From positions 1-49,719 of the forward strand of contig CAIKLP010000025.1 in the NCBI GenBank assembly GCA_903828245.1: a DNA stretch of 49,719 nt. The letters are read 5' to 3'. The DNA comes from an uncultured bacterium (lineage in GTDB: Bacteria; Bacteroidota; Bacteroidia; Sphingobacteriales; Sphingobacteriaceae). Position 1 is the stretch's first letter; each line of letters starts with the position of its first letter. Under the pieces are notes generated by a model. That model saw only the letters and a program-made list of their open reading frames with translations. It ran no database searches and was not told where the DNA came from. Positions 26,386 through 35,602 of this stretch are shown here, piece after piece. The position numbers and the translations under genes are program-made.

Positions 26386-26415
26386 GGCTTAAAAATAAGC
26401 CTAATTATCGGCTTA
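26386..26415. repeat. Three-part repeat able to form two exclusive hairpins
   Basis: GGCTTA (26386-26391), TAAGCC (26396-26401) and GGCTTA (26410-26415) occur in a row. The middle element can pair with either neighbour but not both. It lies 15 nt upstream of the hutD start codon, in the hutD leader. Confidence 0.35.
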
Positions 26416-26450
26416 TTGATTATATTTATATCCGAAATTAAGGATTTAGC

Positions 26451-26470
26451 TTTACAATTACGATTGTAAA
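26451..26470. promoter_or_regulatory. 20-bp operator-like palindrome upstream of murF-alr
   Basis: TTTACAAT and ATTGTAAA are perfect inverted 8-mers around a TACG centre. The site lies in the divergent spacer between hutD and murF-alr, 49 nt before the murF-alr ATG. Its form suits a dimeric regulator. No regulator is nearby, and A/T-rich sequence yields some palindromes by chance. Confidence 0.4.
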
Positions 26471-26519
26471 ATGTGAATTTAAAGAACCAATAAGCGCTAA
26501 ATTAAAACGATATTTGGAT

Positions 26520-28967
26520 ATGGAATTTAAGTACGATGTAAAAGCAATTCAAGATATATTCCATTGCGAATCCATCATTGCGGCACCTCATGCAACCATC
26601 GAATGGTTGTTGATAGATAGTAGGAAAATAATTCGTGCTTCCAGCTCTTTGTTTTTTGCTTTAAAAGGAAAAACAGATGCCATGCAATACCTTCCATATT
26701 TGGTAAAACAGGGTGTTTATAATTTTGTCGTTTCTCAATTACCAAATAATATAAAAGATTATCCAGCTTGTAATTTTTATGTAGTAGCAGATACCTTAAA
26801 GGCACTACAATTAATAGCTACAGCGCATCGTAAACAATTCGATATTCCGGTAATTGGTATCACAGGTAGTAACGGCAAAACCATTGTTAAAGATTGGCTG
26901 TATCAATTATTGAATCCCGAATATGCCATTGCCAGAAGCCCCAAAAGCTATAATTCGCAAATTGGCGTGCCTTTATCAGTTTGGCAAATTGCCTCACATA
27001 ATAATTTAGCAATCATCGAAGCAGGAATTTCTACTACAGACGAAATGGATGCTTTAGCCAATATTATTCAACCCAGTATTGGTGTATTAACGAATATTAA
27101 AACCGCACATGCCGAAGGCTTCCAAGACAAAGCGGCTAAGCTTGCAGAGAAATTAAAACTATTTGCTAATTGTAAGCAAGAGGTGATGCCACTTGATTAT
27201 GTACCGGAAAGTTTAGTGCTAAAAAACGCCTTTACATGGTCTGCTTCAAAACCAGCAGATTTAAGTATTACAGCTGTTCAGAAAGAAAATCAGTATAGTG
27301 TAATCACCGCAAGCTACCTTCATCAAAATTGTAGTATTCGAATTCCATTTGTAGATGATGCAGCCGTTGAAAATGCGATTACTTGTTGGGCAGTGATGCT
27401 TGCTATGGGATACGATCAACAAGTAATTGCCACCCGTTTTCCAACATTGCCTGCCATTCAAATGCGTTTAGAATTGAAACAAGGCATACACCAAACTTCT
27501 ATTATTAACGATAGTTATAGCGCCGATATTGAATCGTTATATATAGCAGTTGATTTTTTAAATCAACAACAACAATACACTAAAAAAACAATTATTCTAT
27601 CTGATTTTAGTGCTAACCTAGCACCCAATCAATACCAAGAAATAGCAGCCTACCTGCAATCAAAAGGCATTCAAAAATTTATTGGAATTGGTCCCGCAAT
27701 CAATAAAAACAAGGATTTATTCCAATTTGATCAATCATTTTTTTATGCGCAAACGAGCGATTTTTTAGCCTCATTTGATTTTACTCATTTTCAACAAGAA
27801 GTCATATTAATAAAAGGAGCAAGGGTTTTTGCATTTGAAAAAATTGTGAGTCGATTAGCATTAAAAGCCCACGAAACTGTTTTAGAAATCAACCTCAACG
27901 CCATTGTTCATAACCTAAATTTTTACCGTGCGCAATTAAATAAGCGAACAAAAATAATGGCTATGGTCAAAGCCTATTCTTATGGTAGTGGGAGTTTCGA
28001 AATTGCCAATGTGTTGGCTTATAATAAAGTTGATTATTTAGCAGTTGCTTATGTAGATGAAGGCGTTTCACTCCGAGCGGCGGGCATTCAAATTCCTATT
28101 ATGGTCTTGAGCCCCGAAGCGAGTGGGTTTGAGCTAATGGTACAACATCAATTAGAACCCGAAATATATAGTCTGCCAATTCTAAAATCTTTTGTTGATT
28201 TTTTAAAAATCAAACAAATTGATGCATACTCCATTCACTTAAAACTTGATACAGGCATGCATCGTTTGGGTTTTGATGAAACAGATATCAACGAATTATT
28301 AACTATTTTATCAGCGCATCAAGGATTGAAAGTACTTTCTGTATTTTCACATTTAACCAGTTCGGACGATCAGCAATTAGATGAATACACCCATGCGCAA
28401 CTAGCATTATTTGAACAATTAACCTCCAAAATTCAACAACATGTAGGTTATGAATTTATGAGACATATTGCTAACACTGCAGCTATACTTCGTTTTCCGG
28501 CTGCTCAATACGATATGGTTAGGTTAGGCATTGGTTTATATGGAATCGAAAATGTGGGTCATTTCGAAGATAAATTACAAACTGTGGGCACCCTTAAAAC
28601 AACTATTACCCAATTGCGAAAAGTTGCTGCTGGCCAAACCATTGGATACAGTCGAAAAGGTGTTTTACATAAAGACTCTATTATTGCTACCGTTAAAATT
28701 GGTTATGCCGATGGTTATGCAAGAAAATTTGGAAATGGTGTAGGAGAGATGCTTGTAAACGGTCATTTAGCAAAGGTGGTAGGGAATGTATGCATGGATA
28801 TGTGTATGTTAGATGTAACCGGAATAACGGTAAAAGAAGGAGACGAAGTAATTGTTTTTGGGGAGGATTTAACCATTAATTTTTTAGCTACAAAAATCGA
28901 TACCATTCCTTATGAAATTTTAACAAGTATTTCGCAGCGTGTCAAAAGAATATATTATTATGAATAA
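26520..28967 (+). CDS. murF-alr: Fused UDP-MurNAc-tripeptide:D-Ala-D-Ala ligase and alanine racemase
   Basis: An 815-aa fusion of two cell-wall enzymes. The MurF part (about 1-450) has the P-loop GITGSNGKT near 117-125 and NDSYSADIESL in the central domain; it adds D-Ala-D-Ala to the nucleotide precursor. The Alr part (about 455-815) has the PLP lysine in MAMVKAYSYGSG, LKLDTGMHRLGF and the tyrosine loop KIGYADGYARKFG; it makes the D-alanine. The fusion is known in Bacteroidota and lets one polypeptide supply and use D-alanine. The start is ATG 26520, not the TTG two codons earlier. DUF502 overlaps its end by 8 nt. Confidence 0.96.
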   Translation: MEFKYDVKAIQDIFHCESIIAAPHATIEWLLIDSRKIIRASSSLFFALKGKTDAMQYLPYLVKQGVYNFVVSQLPNNIKDYPACNFYVVADTLKALQLIATAHRKQFDIPVIGITGSNGKTIVKDWLYQLLNPEYAIARSPKSYNSQIGVPLSVWQIASHNNLAIIEAGISTTDEMDALANIIQPSIGVLTNIKTAHAEGFQDKAAKLAEKLKLFANCKQEVMPLDYVPESLVLKNAFTWSASKPADLSITAVQKENQYSVITASYLHQNCSIRIPFVDDAAVENAITCWAVMLAMGYDQQVIATRFPTLPAIQMRLELKQGIHQTSIINDSYSADIESLYIAVDFLNQQQQYTKKTIILSDFSANLAPNQYQEIAAYLQSKGIQKFIGIGPAINKNKDLFQFDQSFFYAQTSDFLASFDFTHFQQEVILIKGARVFAFEKIVSRLALKAHETVLEINLNAIVHNLNFYRAQLNKRTKIMAMVKAYSYGSGSFEIANVLAYNKVDYLAVAYVDEGVSLRAAGIQIPIMVLSPEASGFELMVQHQLEPEIYSLPILKSFVDFLKIKQIDAYSIHLKLDTGMHRLGFDETDINELLTILSAHQGLKVLSVFSHLTSSDDQQLDEYTHAQLALFEQLTSKIQQHVGYEFMRHIANTAAILRFPAAQYDMVRLGIGLYGIENVGHFEDKLQTVGTLKTTITQLRKVAAGQTIGYSRKGVLHKDSIIATVKIGYADGYARKFGNGVGEMLVNGHLAKVVGNVCMDMCMLDVTGITVKEGDEVIVFGEDLTINFLATKIDTIPYEILTSISQRVKRIYYYE

Positions 28968-29511
28968 ATTATTGAAATTAATTTTAAATTATTTTTTTAA
29001 AGGTGTACTAATTTTAGTACCTATTATATTCAGTGTTTATGTTATTTATTATGTAATCAAAAGCATTGATGGTATTATAAACATTGGCATTCCGGGGGCA
29101 GGTATACTTATTGTATTAATGATATTTACCTTAGTGGGAGCCTTAGTTACCTCTTTTATTACCGAACCTATTTTTAATTATTTTGATAGATTATTGAATA
29201 GAATGCCATTTTTTAAAATGATGTATTCTTCTATCAGAGATTTATTAGAAGCATTTGTTGGAGATGAAAAAAAATTCAACGAACCAGTAACAGTCACCAA
29301 CGATGCGGGATTCAAGCAAATTGGATTTTTAACGCAGAGAGATTTGTCAAATATTGGTTTTGCAGGCGAAGTGGCGGTTTACTTTCCTTTCTCCTATAGC
29401 TTTGCAGGTAAGGTGATGATCGTACCCAAAGACAAAGTAAAGCCATTGGCCATGAAATCATCTGATGCCATGAAATTTGTACTTTCTGGTGGCGTGACCG
29501 AATTAGAATAG
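28960..29511 (+). CDS. DUF502 family inner-membrane protein
   Basis: A 183-aa protein with two strong membrane helices (about 11-33 and 47-70) and a C-terminal soluble domain. The segments FKGVLILVPIIFSVYVIY, MPFFKMMYSSIRDLLEAF and VYFPFSYSFAGKVMIVPKDKV are typical of DUF502. The function is unknown; homologues occur in many bacteria and in chloroplasts. The ATG at 28960 overlaps the murF-alr end by 8 nt, and miaA starts 6 nt after its stop, so the three genes form one operon. Confidence 0.85.
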   Translation: MNKLLKLILNYFFKGVLILVPIIFSVYVIYYVIKSIDGIINIGIPGAGILIVLMIFTLVGALVTSFITEPIFNYFDRLLNRMPFFKMMYSSIRDLLEAFVGDEKKFNEPVTVTNDAGFKQIGFLTQRDLSNIGFAGEVAVYFPFSYSFAGKVMIVPKDKVKPLAMKSSDAMKFVLSGGVTELE

Positions 29512-29517
29512 CATTAC

Positions 29518-30447
29518 ATGAATGCAATACAACTCCCAATTATTTGCATTATTGGTCCAACAGCAATTGGTAAAACAAAAGTGGCTGTTGCATTAGCCAA
29601 GCAATTAAATGCCGAAATTATTAGTGTAGATGCGCGTCAGGTTTACCAACAATTAAACATCGGAACCGGTAAAGATTTAGCCAGTTATTTTATCGATGGA
29701 ATTAAAATTCCATATCATTTAATAGATATCATAGCAGTAAACGAACGCTACCATATCTATCAATTTCAACAAGATTTTTTTAAAGCAGTATCCGATATAC
29801 AATCAAGGGGAAAGCGCGTGATAGTTTGTGGAGGTACAGGCTTGTATTTAGAATCGGTTATTACGCCTTTTGAATATACTGCAGTCCCAATCAATGAAAG
29901 CCTTAGAGCAGGTTTGCTAAATTTAGATTTACCAAATTTGCAGCGTATTTTTGAACAAATTCCGGCTATTCCTTTTTCTAATTTTCAACCCGATTTAACG
30001 ACTCAAAAAAGAAGCATACGTGCCATAGAAATTAAAACCTTTTTACAAAAAAATACAATTCCAACTAATGATTTTCCGAAATTAACTTATCAAGTTTTTG
30101 CTTTAAATGTACCGGTAGCTATTCGAAATAAAAATATTGATGATCGGCTGCAAGCTAGGCTAGCGGAGGGTTTGCTTGATGAAGTAAAACAATTATTAGC
30201 AACTGGTGTGTTGCCCGAACAATTAAATTATTTTGGTTTAGAATACAAATATTGTTTAGCCTATTTACAAGGAAAGTTCGACCTGCCAACTTTACAATCT
30301 AAATTAAGTGTTGCCATTCATCAATATGCTAAAAGGCAATTAACTTATTTTAGGAAAATGGAAAAGGTTGGTATTGCTATCACTTGGCTTGATGCCCAAG
30401 ACCAGCCAGTAGCTAATGTTTTAGCTGCAATAGAGGCAAAAAAATAA
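29518..30447 (+). CDS. miaA: tRNA dimethylallyltransferase
   Basis: MiaA adds an isopentenyl group to A37 of tRNAs that read codons starting with U. The 309-aa protein has the P-loop GPTAIGKT, the substrate motif DARQVYQQLNIGTGKDL (Ala instead of the more common Ser after Asp), GGTGLYLESVI, and the C-terminal QYAKRQLTYFRKME. The GTGKDL form differs from the GTAKPS form of E. coli; Bacteroidota often carry two miaA paralogues, and this may be the second type. The TAA stop lies inside the terminator stem. Confidence 0.93.
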   Translation: MNAIQLPIICIIGPTAIGKTKVAVALAKQLNAEIISVDARQVYQQLNIGTGKDLASYFIDGIKIPYHLIDIIAVNERYHIYQFQQDFFKAVSDIQSRGKRVIVCGGTGLYLESVITPFEYTAVPINESLRAGLLNLDLPNLQRIFEQIPAIPFSNFQPDLTTQKRSIRAIEIKTFLQKNTIPTNDFPKLTYQVFALNVPVAIRNKNIDDRLQARLAEGLLDEVKQLLATGVLPEQLNYFGLEYKYCLAYLQGKFDLPTLQSKLSVAIHQYAKRQLTYFRKMEKVGIAITWLDAQDQPVANVLAAIEAKK

Positions 30448-30469
30448 CCTTCTGATGCAGAAGGTTATT
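30443..30469. terminator. Bidirectional terminator between miaA and accD
   Basis: A perfect 12-bp stem (AATAACCTTCTG with CAGAAGGTTATT) and an ATG loop, with A residues before and T residues after. The miaA stop codon lies within the left arm. Confidence 0.9.
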
Positions 30470-30473
30470 TTTG

Positions 30474-31319
30474 TTAGTTTTTGATCATTCGTAAAAAAGT
30501 GCCTAATCGTTTTTTGAGGTCTTTCCGATCTACAATAAAATCGAGGAAACCGTGTTCTAACACAAACTCTGCAGTTTGAAATCCTTTTGGCAAATCTCTT
30601 TTAATAGTTTCTTTGATTACTCTTGGGCCTGCGAAGCCAATTAAAGCCCCAGGTTCAGAGATGGTGATATCACCAAGCATTGCATAAGAAGCGGTAACTC
30701 CGCCCGTTGTAGGGTCTGTACAGAGTGAAATATAAGGTAATTTGTTTTGTGCTAATAAAGCCAGTTTAGCAGAAGTTTTAGCCATTTGCATTAAAGAGTA
30801 AGCGGCTTCCATCATTCTGGCTCCACCAGATTTTGAAATAATCATGAAAGCATATTTATTGGCAATGCAATAATCAATGGCTCTACTAATTTTTTCTCCT
30901 ACTACAGATCCCATGGAGCCACCAATAAAATTAAAGTCCATACAGCAAATCACTAAATCTTCGCCTTCCACTTTTCCGTGTGCTGTTCTCATAGCATCTT
31001 TGAGCCCGGTTTTAGCAATGGTATCTTTTACCCTTTCTGGATATTTTTTGGTATCAATAAATTTTAATGGATCGCCAGAGGTTAAATGCTCATCTAATTC
31101 CACAAAATGATTATCATCAAAAATAATATTAAAGTATTCTTTTGAACCAATTCTTAAATGGTAATTACAATGCGAGCAGAGGTAATGATGCGATTCTAAA
31201 TCGGAAGTATATAATGGTTTTTTGCATGATGGACATTTATTCCAAATACCATCTGGTACATCTAACTTTTCGTCTGTAGATGTTAAAATACCATCATCTT
31301 TTCTTTTAAACCAAGCCAT
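30474..31319 (-). CDS. accD: Acetyl-CoA carboxylase carboxyltransferase subunit beta
   Basis: The beta half of the carboxyltransferase that makes malonyl-CoA, the first step of fatty acid synthesis. The 281-aa protein has the zinc ribbon with Cys29, Cys32, Cys48 and Cys51, then the crotonase-like domain with [19 protein letters not shown] and [15 protein letters not shown]. accA is not adjacent. It follows fbaB by 19 nt on the same strand, so glycolytic aldolase and a fatty-acid gene are probably cotranscribed. Confidence 0.97.
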   Translation of the reverse strand: MAWFKRKDDGILTSTDEKLDVPDGIWNKCPSCKKPLYTSDLESHHYLCSHCNYHLRIGSKEYFNIIFDDNHFVELDEHLTSGDPLKFIDTKKYPERVKDTIAKTGLKDAMRTAHGKVEGEDLVICCMDFNFIGGSMGSVVGEKISRAIDYCIANKYAFMIISKSGGARMMEAAYSLMQMAKTSAKLALLAQNKLPYISLCTDPTTGGVTASYAMLGDITISEPGALIGFAGPRVIKETIKRDLPKGFQTAEFVLEHGFLDFIVDRKDLKKRLGTFLRMIKN

Positions 31320-31338
31320 AGTAAATTTCCTATTTTAA

Positions 31339-32397
31339 TTATGCAATTGTAACACCCTTATTTAAATAAACATCTTGGATCGCATTTAAAATAGCTACCC
31401 CTTCGTTCATTGGACGCTGAAAAGCTTTTCTACCTAAGATTAAACCTTGTCCACCTGCTCTTTTATTGATAACAGCTGTGGTCACTGCTTCTGCTAAATC
31501 GACAGCACCCTTAGACTCGCCACCCGAATTAATTAAACCAATGCGTCCCATATAGCAATTAGCTACTTGGTAACGGCATAAGTCAATGGGATTCATCGTA
31601 GACAATTCTGAATACATTTTTGGATGCGATTTTGCAAAGTTAATGGCAGTAAATCCACCATTGTTCTCTGGTAATTTTTGTTTAATAATATCTGCTTGAA
31701 TGGTTACGCCTAAATGATTTGCTTGCGAAGTTAAATCGGCAGCAACGTGGTAATCTACGCCATCTTTTTTGAAACCGTTATTTCTAGTATAGCACCATAA
31801 AACTGTTGCCATGCCTAATTCGTGCGCACGCTCAAATGCTTTAGCCACTTCAATAATTTGACGATTTGATTCTGGGGCACCAAAATAAATGGTGGCACCT
31901 ACTGCAGTTGCTCCTAAATTCCAAGCATCATCTACAGAACCAAACATAATTTGATCGTATTTATTTGGGTAGGTCATTAATTCGTTGTGGTTAAGTTTAA
32001 CCATCATTGGAATTTTATGAGCATATTTTCTGGCAACAGATGCCAATACCCCAAAGGTAGTAGCTACTGCATTACAGCCGCCTTCTACCGCTAGTTCTAT
32101 AATTTTATCGGGATCAAAATAAATGGGATTGGGTGCAAATGAAGCGCCTGCTGTATGTTCAATGCCCTGATCAACTGGTAAAATCGATAAATAACCAGTT
32201 CCAGCTAAACGGCCGTGGTTATACATAGATCCTAAACTTCTCAAAACTTGAGGGTTACGACTAGATCCTACAAAAGAACGGTCTAAAAAGTCCATTCCAG
32301 GTAAGTGTAACATGTCTTTTGTAAATGTTTTTGATTCGTGTTTTAATAGGCTGTCTGCCTCTGCACCAAGTAATTCTGTGATTTTGTCGATGGTCAT
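31339..32397 (-). CDS. fbaB: Class I fructose-bisphosphate aldolase (FbaB/DhnA type)
   Basis: A Schiff-base aldolase that splits fructose 1,6-bisphosphate. The 352-aa protein has [37 protein letters not shown], and the likely Schiff-base lysine in [11 protein letters not shown] near residue 224, followed by the phosphate-binding INSGGESKG and [15 protein letters not shown]. This is the archaeal-type class I enzyme, not the zinc-dependent FbaA. It precedes accD by 19 nt. A TAAATTTG box ends 6 nt before its ATG. Confidence 0.94.
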   Translation of the reverse strand: MTIDKITELLGAEADSLLKHESKTFTKDMLHLPGMDFLDRSFVGSSRNPQVLRSLGSMYNHGRLAGTGYLSILPVDQGIEHTAGASFAPNPIYFDPDKIIELAVEGGCNAVATTFGVLASVARKYAHKIPMMVKLNHNELMTYPNKYDQIMFGSVDDAWNLGATAVGATIYFGAPESNRQIIEVAKAFERAHELGMATVLWCYTRNNGFKKDGVDYHVAADLTSQANHLGVTIQADIIKQKLPENNGGFTAINFAKSHPKMYSELSTMNPIDLCRYQVANCYMGRIGLINSGGESKGAVDLAEAVTTAVINKRAGGQGLILGRKAFQRPMNEGVAILNAIQDVYLNKGVTIA

Positions 32398-32402
32398 TTG
32401 AT

Positions 32403-32410
32403 CAAATTTA
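32403..32410 (-). promoter_or_regulatory. -7 element TAAATTTG abutting the fbaB start
   Basis: An exact TAnnTTTG match on the minus strand whose last base is 6 nt from the A of the ATG, so a start site would fall about 1 nt before it. The -33 position is not conserved. A second weaker box, TAATATTG, lies at 32418-32425. Confidence 0.4.
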
Positions 32411-32546
32411 GGTTATGCAATATTACTCAATTTTAAGGTATTTTGAAAAATAAAAACTAAGGCTAATAATAGTATTTTGCTACTTTTTATATTTTCATTA
32501 AAGATAGGTAAACTTTAAATTTCGCTAAAACGTAGCTATTATTAAT

Positions 32547-32554
32547 TAACTTTG
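32547..32554 (+). promoter_or_regulatory. -7 element TAACTTTG of the GNAT-DUF5686 operon
   Basis: An exact TAnnTTTG match. The start site would be near 32559, leaving a leader of about 20 nt before the ATG at 32579. The -33 element is weak. Confidence 0.45.
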
Positions 32555-32578
32555 GGTTAAAAATAAGAATATTTTTAG

Positions 32579-33004
32579 ATGTCTATTCAAATTCAACTCA
32601 TCACTGCTTCCGATATGCTGCAACAAGCATTTAACATCAGACGCGAAGTATTTGTAATCGAGCAAATGGTATCGGAAACAGAAGAATACGATCAGGAGGA
32701 TTTTTCGACCCATTTTATTGCATTATATGATGGCTTACCAGTTGGTACCGCCAGATACAGAACTACTCCCAATGGTATCAAATTAGAAAGGTTCGCTATT
32801 TTAAAACCTTTCCGAAGTATGGGTGTGGGTTCGGCTATTTTGCAACATATGTTACAAGAGCTATCGGCTTTTGAAGGATTAATCTATTTACATGCGCAGT
32901 TAACGGCCATAGGTTTATATAGTAAATTTGGTTTCGAAGCCATTGGAGAACAATTTGAGGAAGCGGGAATTCAACATTTTAAAATGACCTACCAAAGGGC
33001 TTAA
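32579..33004 (+). CDS. GNAT family N-acetyltransferase (YjcF/ElaA-like)
   Basis: A compact 141-aa acetyltransferase. FNIRREVFVIEQMVSETEEYD begins the fold, KLERFAILKPFRSMGVGSAILQHM carries the pyrophosphate-binding R/Q-x-x-G-x-G/A loop, and LHAQLTAIGLYSKFGFEAIG with FEEAGIQHFKM closes it. The last phrase is characteristic of the YjcF-like group. The substrate is unknown. The TAA is directly followed by the ATG of the DUF5686 gene, so the two are cotranscribed. Confidence 0.88.
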   Translation: MSIQIQLITASDMLQQAFNIRREVFVIEQMVSETEEYDQEDFSTHFIALYDGLPVGTARYRTTPNGIKLERFAILKPFRSMGVGSAILQHMLQELSAFEGLIYLHAQLTAIGLYSKFGFEAIGEQFEEAGIQHFKMTYQRA

Positions 33005-35551
33005 ATGAATTTCAAAAAACACCTTTTCTTTTTATTACTGTTTCCGATTTTCTTTTTCGGATCAAAAGTTTATGCGCAAGATATTTATCTTAAAGGAAGG
33101 GTAACCGATGCCAATACCAACGAAGCCATTCCATTTGCAAACATCAAACTTAAAGGAAATTTTGCAGGCATCAGTACCGATTTTGATGGGTATTATACCA
33201 TTAAAACCAATGTCAGTGTTGACTCTATCAATGCCAGTAGTTTAGGCTATCGTAGCAAAAGCAAACGATTAAAAAATAAAACAAATCAAACCATTGATTT
33301 TCAATTAAGCGCAAATACATTAGGCATTAAAGAAGTAGTCGTATTTGCAGGCATCAACCCTGCCATAGCGATCATCAAAAAAGCACAAGATAATAGACCA
33401 TTACATAATAAAAATAACAGCATTGGAATCGAATACAGTAGTTATACCAAAATTCAAGTAGATGTAGATAATGTATCGCAGAAATTACGCAAACTAAAAA
33501 TCTTAAGCCCTATTACTTCTTTGTTTGATAGTTTGGCGCAAACTGCAGGAGAAGAAGGCGATTTGCATATGCCTGTTTTTTATACAGAAAACCTCTCTGA
33601 TGTGTATTTTGAATATAAACCCATCAACCGAAAAAAAGAAATCATCAAAGCCGCCAGAATCAATGCAGTGGGTATACGCACAGGAATGGCTTCCTCTCAG
33701 CTTACGGGAAATACATTGCAAGATCATAATTTCAACGATAACCGCGTTGGTTTTTTGGGTAAGGATTTTTTATCACCCATTGCAGATAATGCTTTTTTAT
33801 TTTATCAATTTTATTTAGTGGATAGTGTCAATGTCAATGGCTCGAAATGTTATTTAATTAAGGTCAAGCCCAAGAACAACCAAGATTTATTATTTGTTGG
33901 CAATATTTGGATAGAAAGTAAAACCTATGCCATTTTACAATTAGATTTATCCATCCCAAAAACTGCCAATATCAATTTCATTGAACGCATTTTAATCCAA
34001 CAAGAAATCACCATGATGCCTTCTGGTATTTGCATTCCAAGCAAAACAAGATTAGTGTATGATTTCGCAGATTTGACTAAAAACTTTGTTGGGCTAATTG
34101 CAAAAATTAATAATAGCAGTTATGATTTCAAAGAAGGCTTAGTCCATGATTCCACCTTTTTTGAAAGACCAGTTGTTTTAACCGAAGACGCTTTAGTCAA
34201 ATCGGACACTTTTTGGCAAGCCAATCGTCCAGAACAGTTGAATAATAACGATCGTTATGTATACAACATGATAGATAGCATTAAGGCTATTCCTATTGTT
34301 CAGTTTGGGGTAAGTGCATTCTACACAACCTTTACAGGGCATTATACCATTGGTAAAATAGATTATGGAAATGTATTGAATGTACTTTCTTATAATAATA
34401 TTGAAGGGTATAAATATAGAATTGGGGCCCGTACTAATTTTGATTTTAGCGATCGTTTAATTTTCAGAACGTATTTAGCTTATGGCCAAAAAGACCAACG
34501 CTTCAAATATAATTTACAAGCAGAATATTTATTGTCACGTAAACGATGGACAAAGCTTGGTTTAAATAGAAGAGTAGATATCGATCAAGTAGGTAATGAC
34601 TATAAGTTTGATGATACCCAAACGTTTAATTCGGAGCAAAGTTTTTTATACAATGCCACCTCTCAAATCAATCGTTTTGCCTTATTAACACTTAAAAAAG
34701 AAAACAGGATTTGGTTAACTTCTGAATTTAAAAACGGCTTAACGGGCCGTGTAACCATTCAAAACATTGCCTATCATAATTATTTAAATAATGTTACCGA
34801 TACTACTTTTAATATTTTACAAAAAGATTTTACCAGTTCAGAAATCATAATAGAAGGTCGATACGCTCACAATGAAATTAAAATTATTGATGACAATAAA
34901 AGGTATACCATTGAACGCTCGAGGTATCCCATTTTAATTGTTGGTTTAAAATTAGGTGTTAAAAATCTTTTGAATAGTGATTATAATTATTCGAGTTTAT
35001 ATTTTAACATCAGTCATAAATTACGCTTGGGTATATTAGGCAACTCCCGTTATACCATTAGAGGGGGAAAGGTTTTTACACCTGTACCATATAGTTTATT
35101 GGATGTTCCAAGAGGTAACCAAACGCCATTTTATGCTGCGGCTACCTTTAACCTAATGAACTATTTTGAATTCATCAATGATCAATATTTATCCATAGAT
35201 TATTCGCATAATTTTGGAGGACTTATTTTTAATAGAATTCCCCTCTTTAAACGTTTAAAACTCCGCGAAGTGATTGCCTTCAGAGCGGTAACAGGTTCTT
35301 TGAGTAAAGCCAATCAAATTCCTTTAATCGTGAATACTTTCGGCACACTTGGTAAAAAACCATATATGGAGGCAAGTTTTGGTTTAACCAATCTTTTTAG
35401 AATTGTGAGGTTAGATTTTATCTACCGATTGACTTATACCAATGCTAATTATATTCAACAATATAATGCCATTCAAATAGCCAATGGCATAGAGGTGCCC
35501 TATAAAATCACTCCTTTTGGCGTTAAAATTTCATTAGATTTTGACTTTTAA
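33005..35551 (+). CDS. DUF5686 outer-membrane protein with carboxypeptidase-like N-terminal domain
   Basis: An 848-aa protein with a signal peptide (about 1-24), a carboxypeptidase-regulatory-like domain (about 27-100, LKGRVTDANTNEAIPFANIKLKG), and a long DUF5686 region. The region from about 480 to the end alternates polar and hydrophobic residues and finishes with PFGVKISLDFDF, as in an outer-membrane beta barrel with C-terminal Phe. Function unknown; these are common in Bacteroidota and lack the TonB plug. It follows the GNAT gene with no gap. Confidence 0.85.
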   Translation: MNFKKHLFFLLLFPIFFFGSKVYAQDIYLKGRVTDANTNEAIPFANIKLKGNFAGISTDFDGYYTIKTNVSVDSINASSLGYRSKSKRLKNKTNQTIDFQLSANTLGIKEVVVFAGINPAIAIIKKAQDNRPLHNKNNSIGIEYSSYTKIQVDVDNVSQKLRKLKILSPITSLFDSLAQTAGEEGDLHMPVFYTENLSDVYFEYKPINRKKEIIKAARINAVGIRTGMASSQLTGNTLQDHNFNDNRVGFLGKDFLSPIADNAFLFYQFYLVDSVNVNGSKCYLIKVKPKNNQDLLFVGNIWIESKTYAILQLDLSIPKTANINFIERILIQQEITMMPSGICIPSKTRLVYDFADLTKNFVGLIAKINNSSYDFKEGLVHDSTFFERPVVLTEDALVKSDTFWQANRPEQLNNNDRYVYNMIDSIKAIPIVQFGVSAFYTTFTGHYTIGKIDYGNVLNVLSYNNIEGYKYRIGARTNFDFSDRLIFRTYLAYGQKDQRFKYNLQAEYLLSRKRWTKLGLNRRVDIDQVGNDYKFDDTQTFNSEQSFLYNATSQINRFALLTLKKENRIWLTSEFKNGLTGRVTIQNIAYHNYLNNVTDTTFNILQKDFTSSEIIIEGRYAHNEIKIIDDNKRYTIERSRYPILIVGLKLGVKNLLNSDYNYSSLYFNISHKLRLGILGNSRYTIRGGKVFTPVPYSLLDVPRGNQTPFYAAATFNLMNYFEFINDQYLSIDYSHNFGGLIFNRIPLFKRLKLREVIAFRAVTGSLSKANQIPLIVNTFGTLGKKPYMEASFGLTNLFRIVRLDFIYRLTYTNANYIQQYNAIQIANGIEVPYKITPFGVKISLDFDF

Positions 35552-35590
35552 TTTACCTGAAATATTATTTAGCTGCTTGGCTCAAAATCT

Positions 35591-35598
35591 TATCTTTG
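35591..35598 (+). promoter_or_regulatory. -7 element TATCTTTG just before mtaB
   Basis: An exact TAnnTTTG match whose last base is 5 nt from the A of the mtaB ATG; the predicted start site is the ATG itself. TTTA stands at the -33 position with a 19-nt spacer (3 of 4 bases). Confidence 0.5.
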
Positions 35599-35602
35599 TA
35601 TA

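Noticed and set aside
32465-32545. Inverted repeat TAATAATAG with CTATTATTA in the fbaB-GNAT spacer
   Set aside because: It is almost pure A/T with about 60 bp between arms, which is expected by chance at this base composition.
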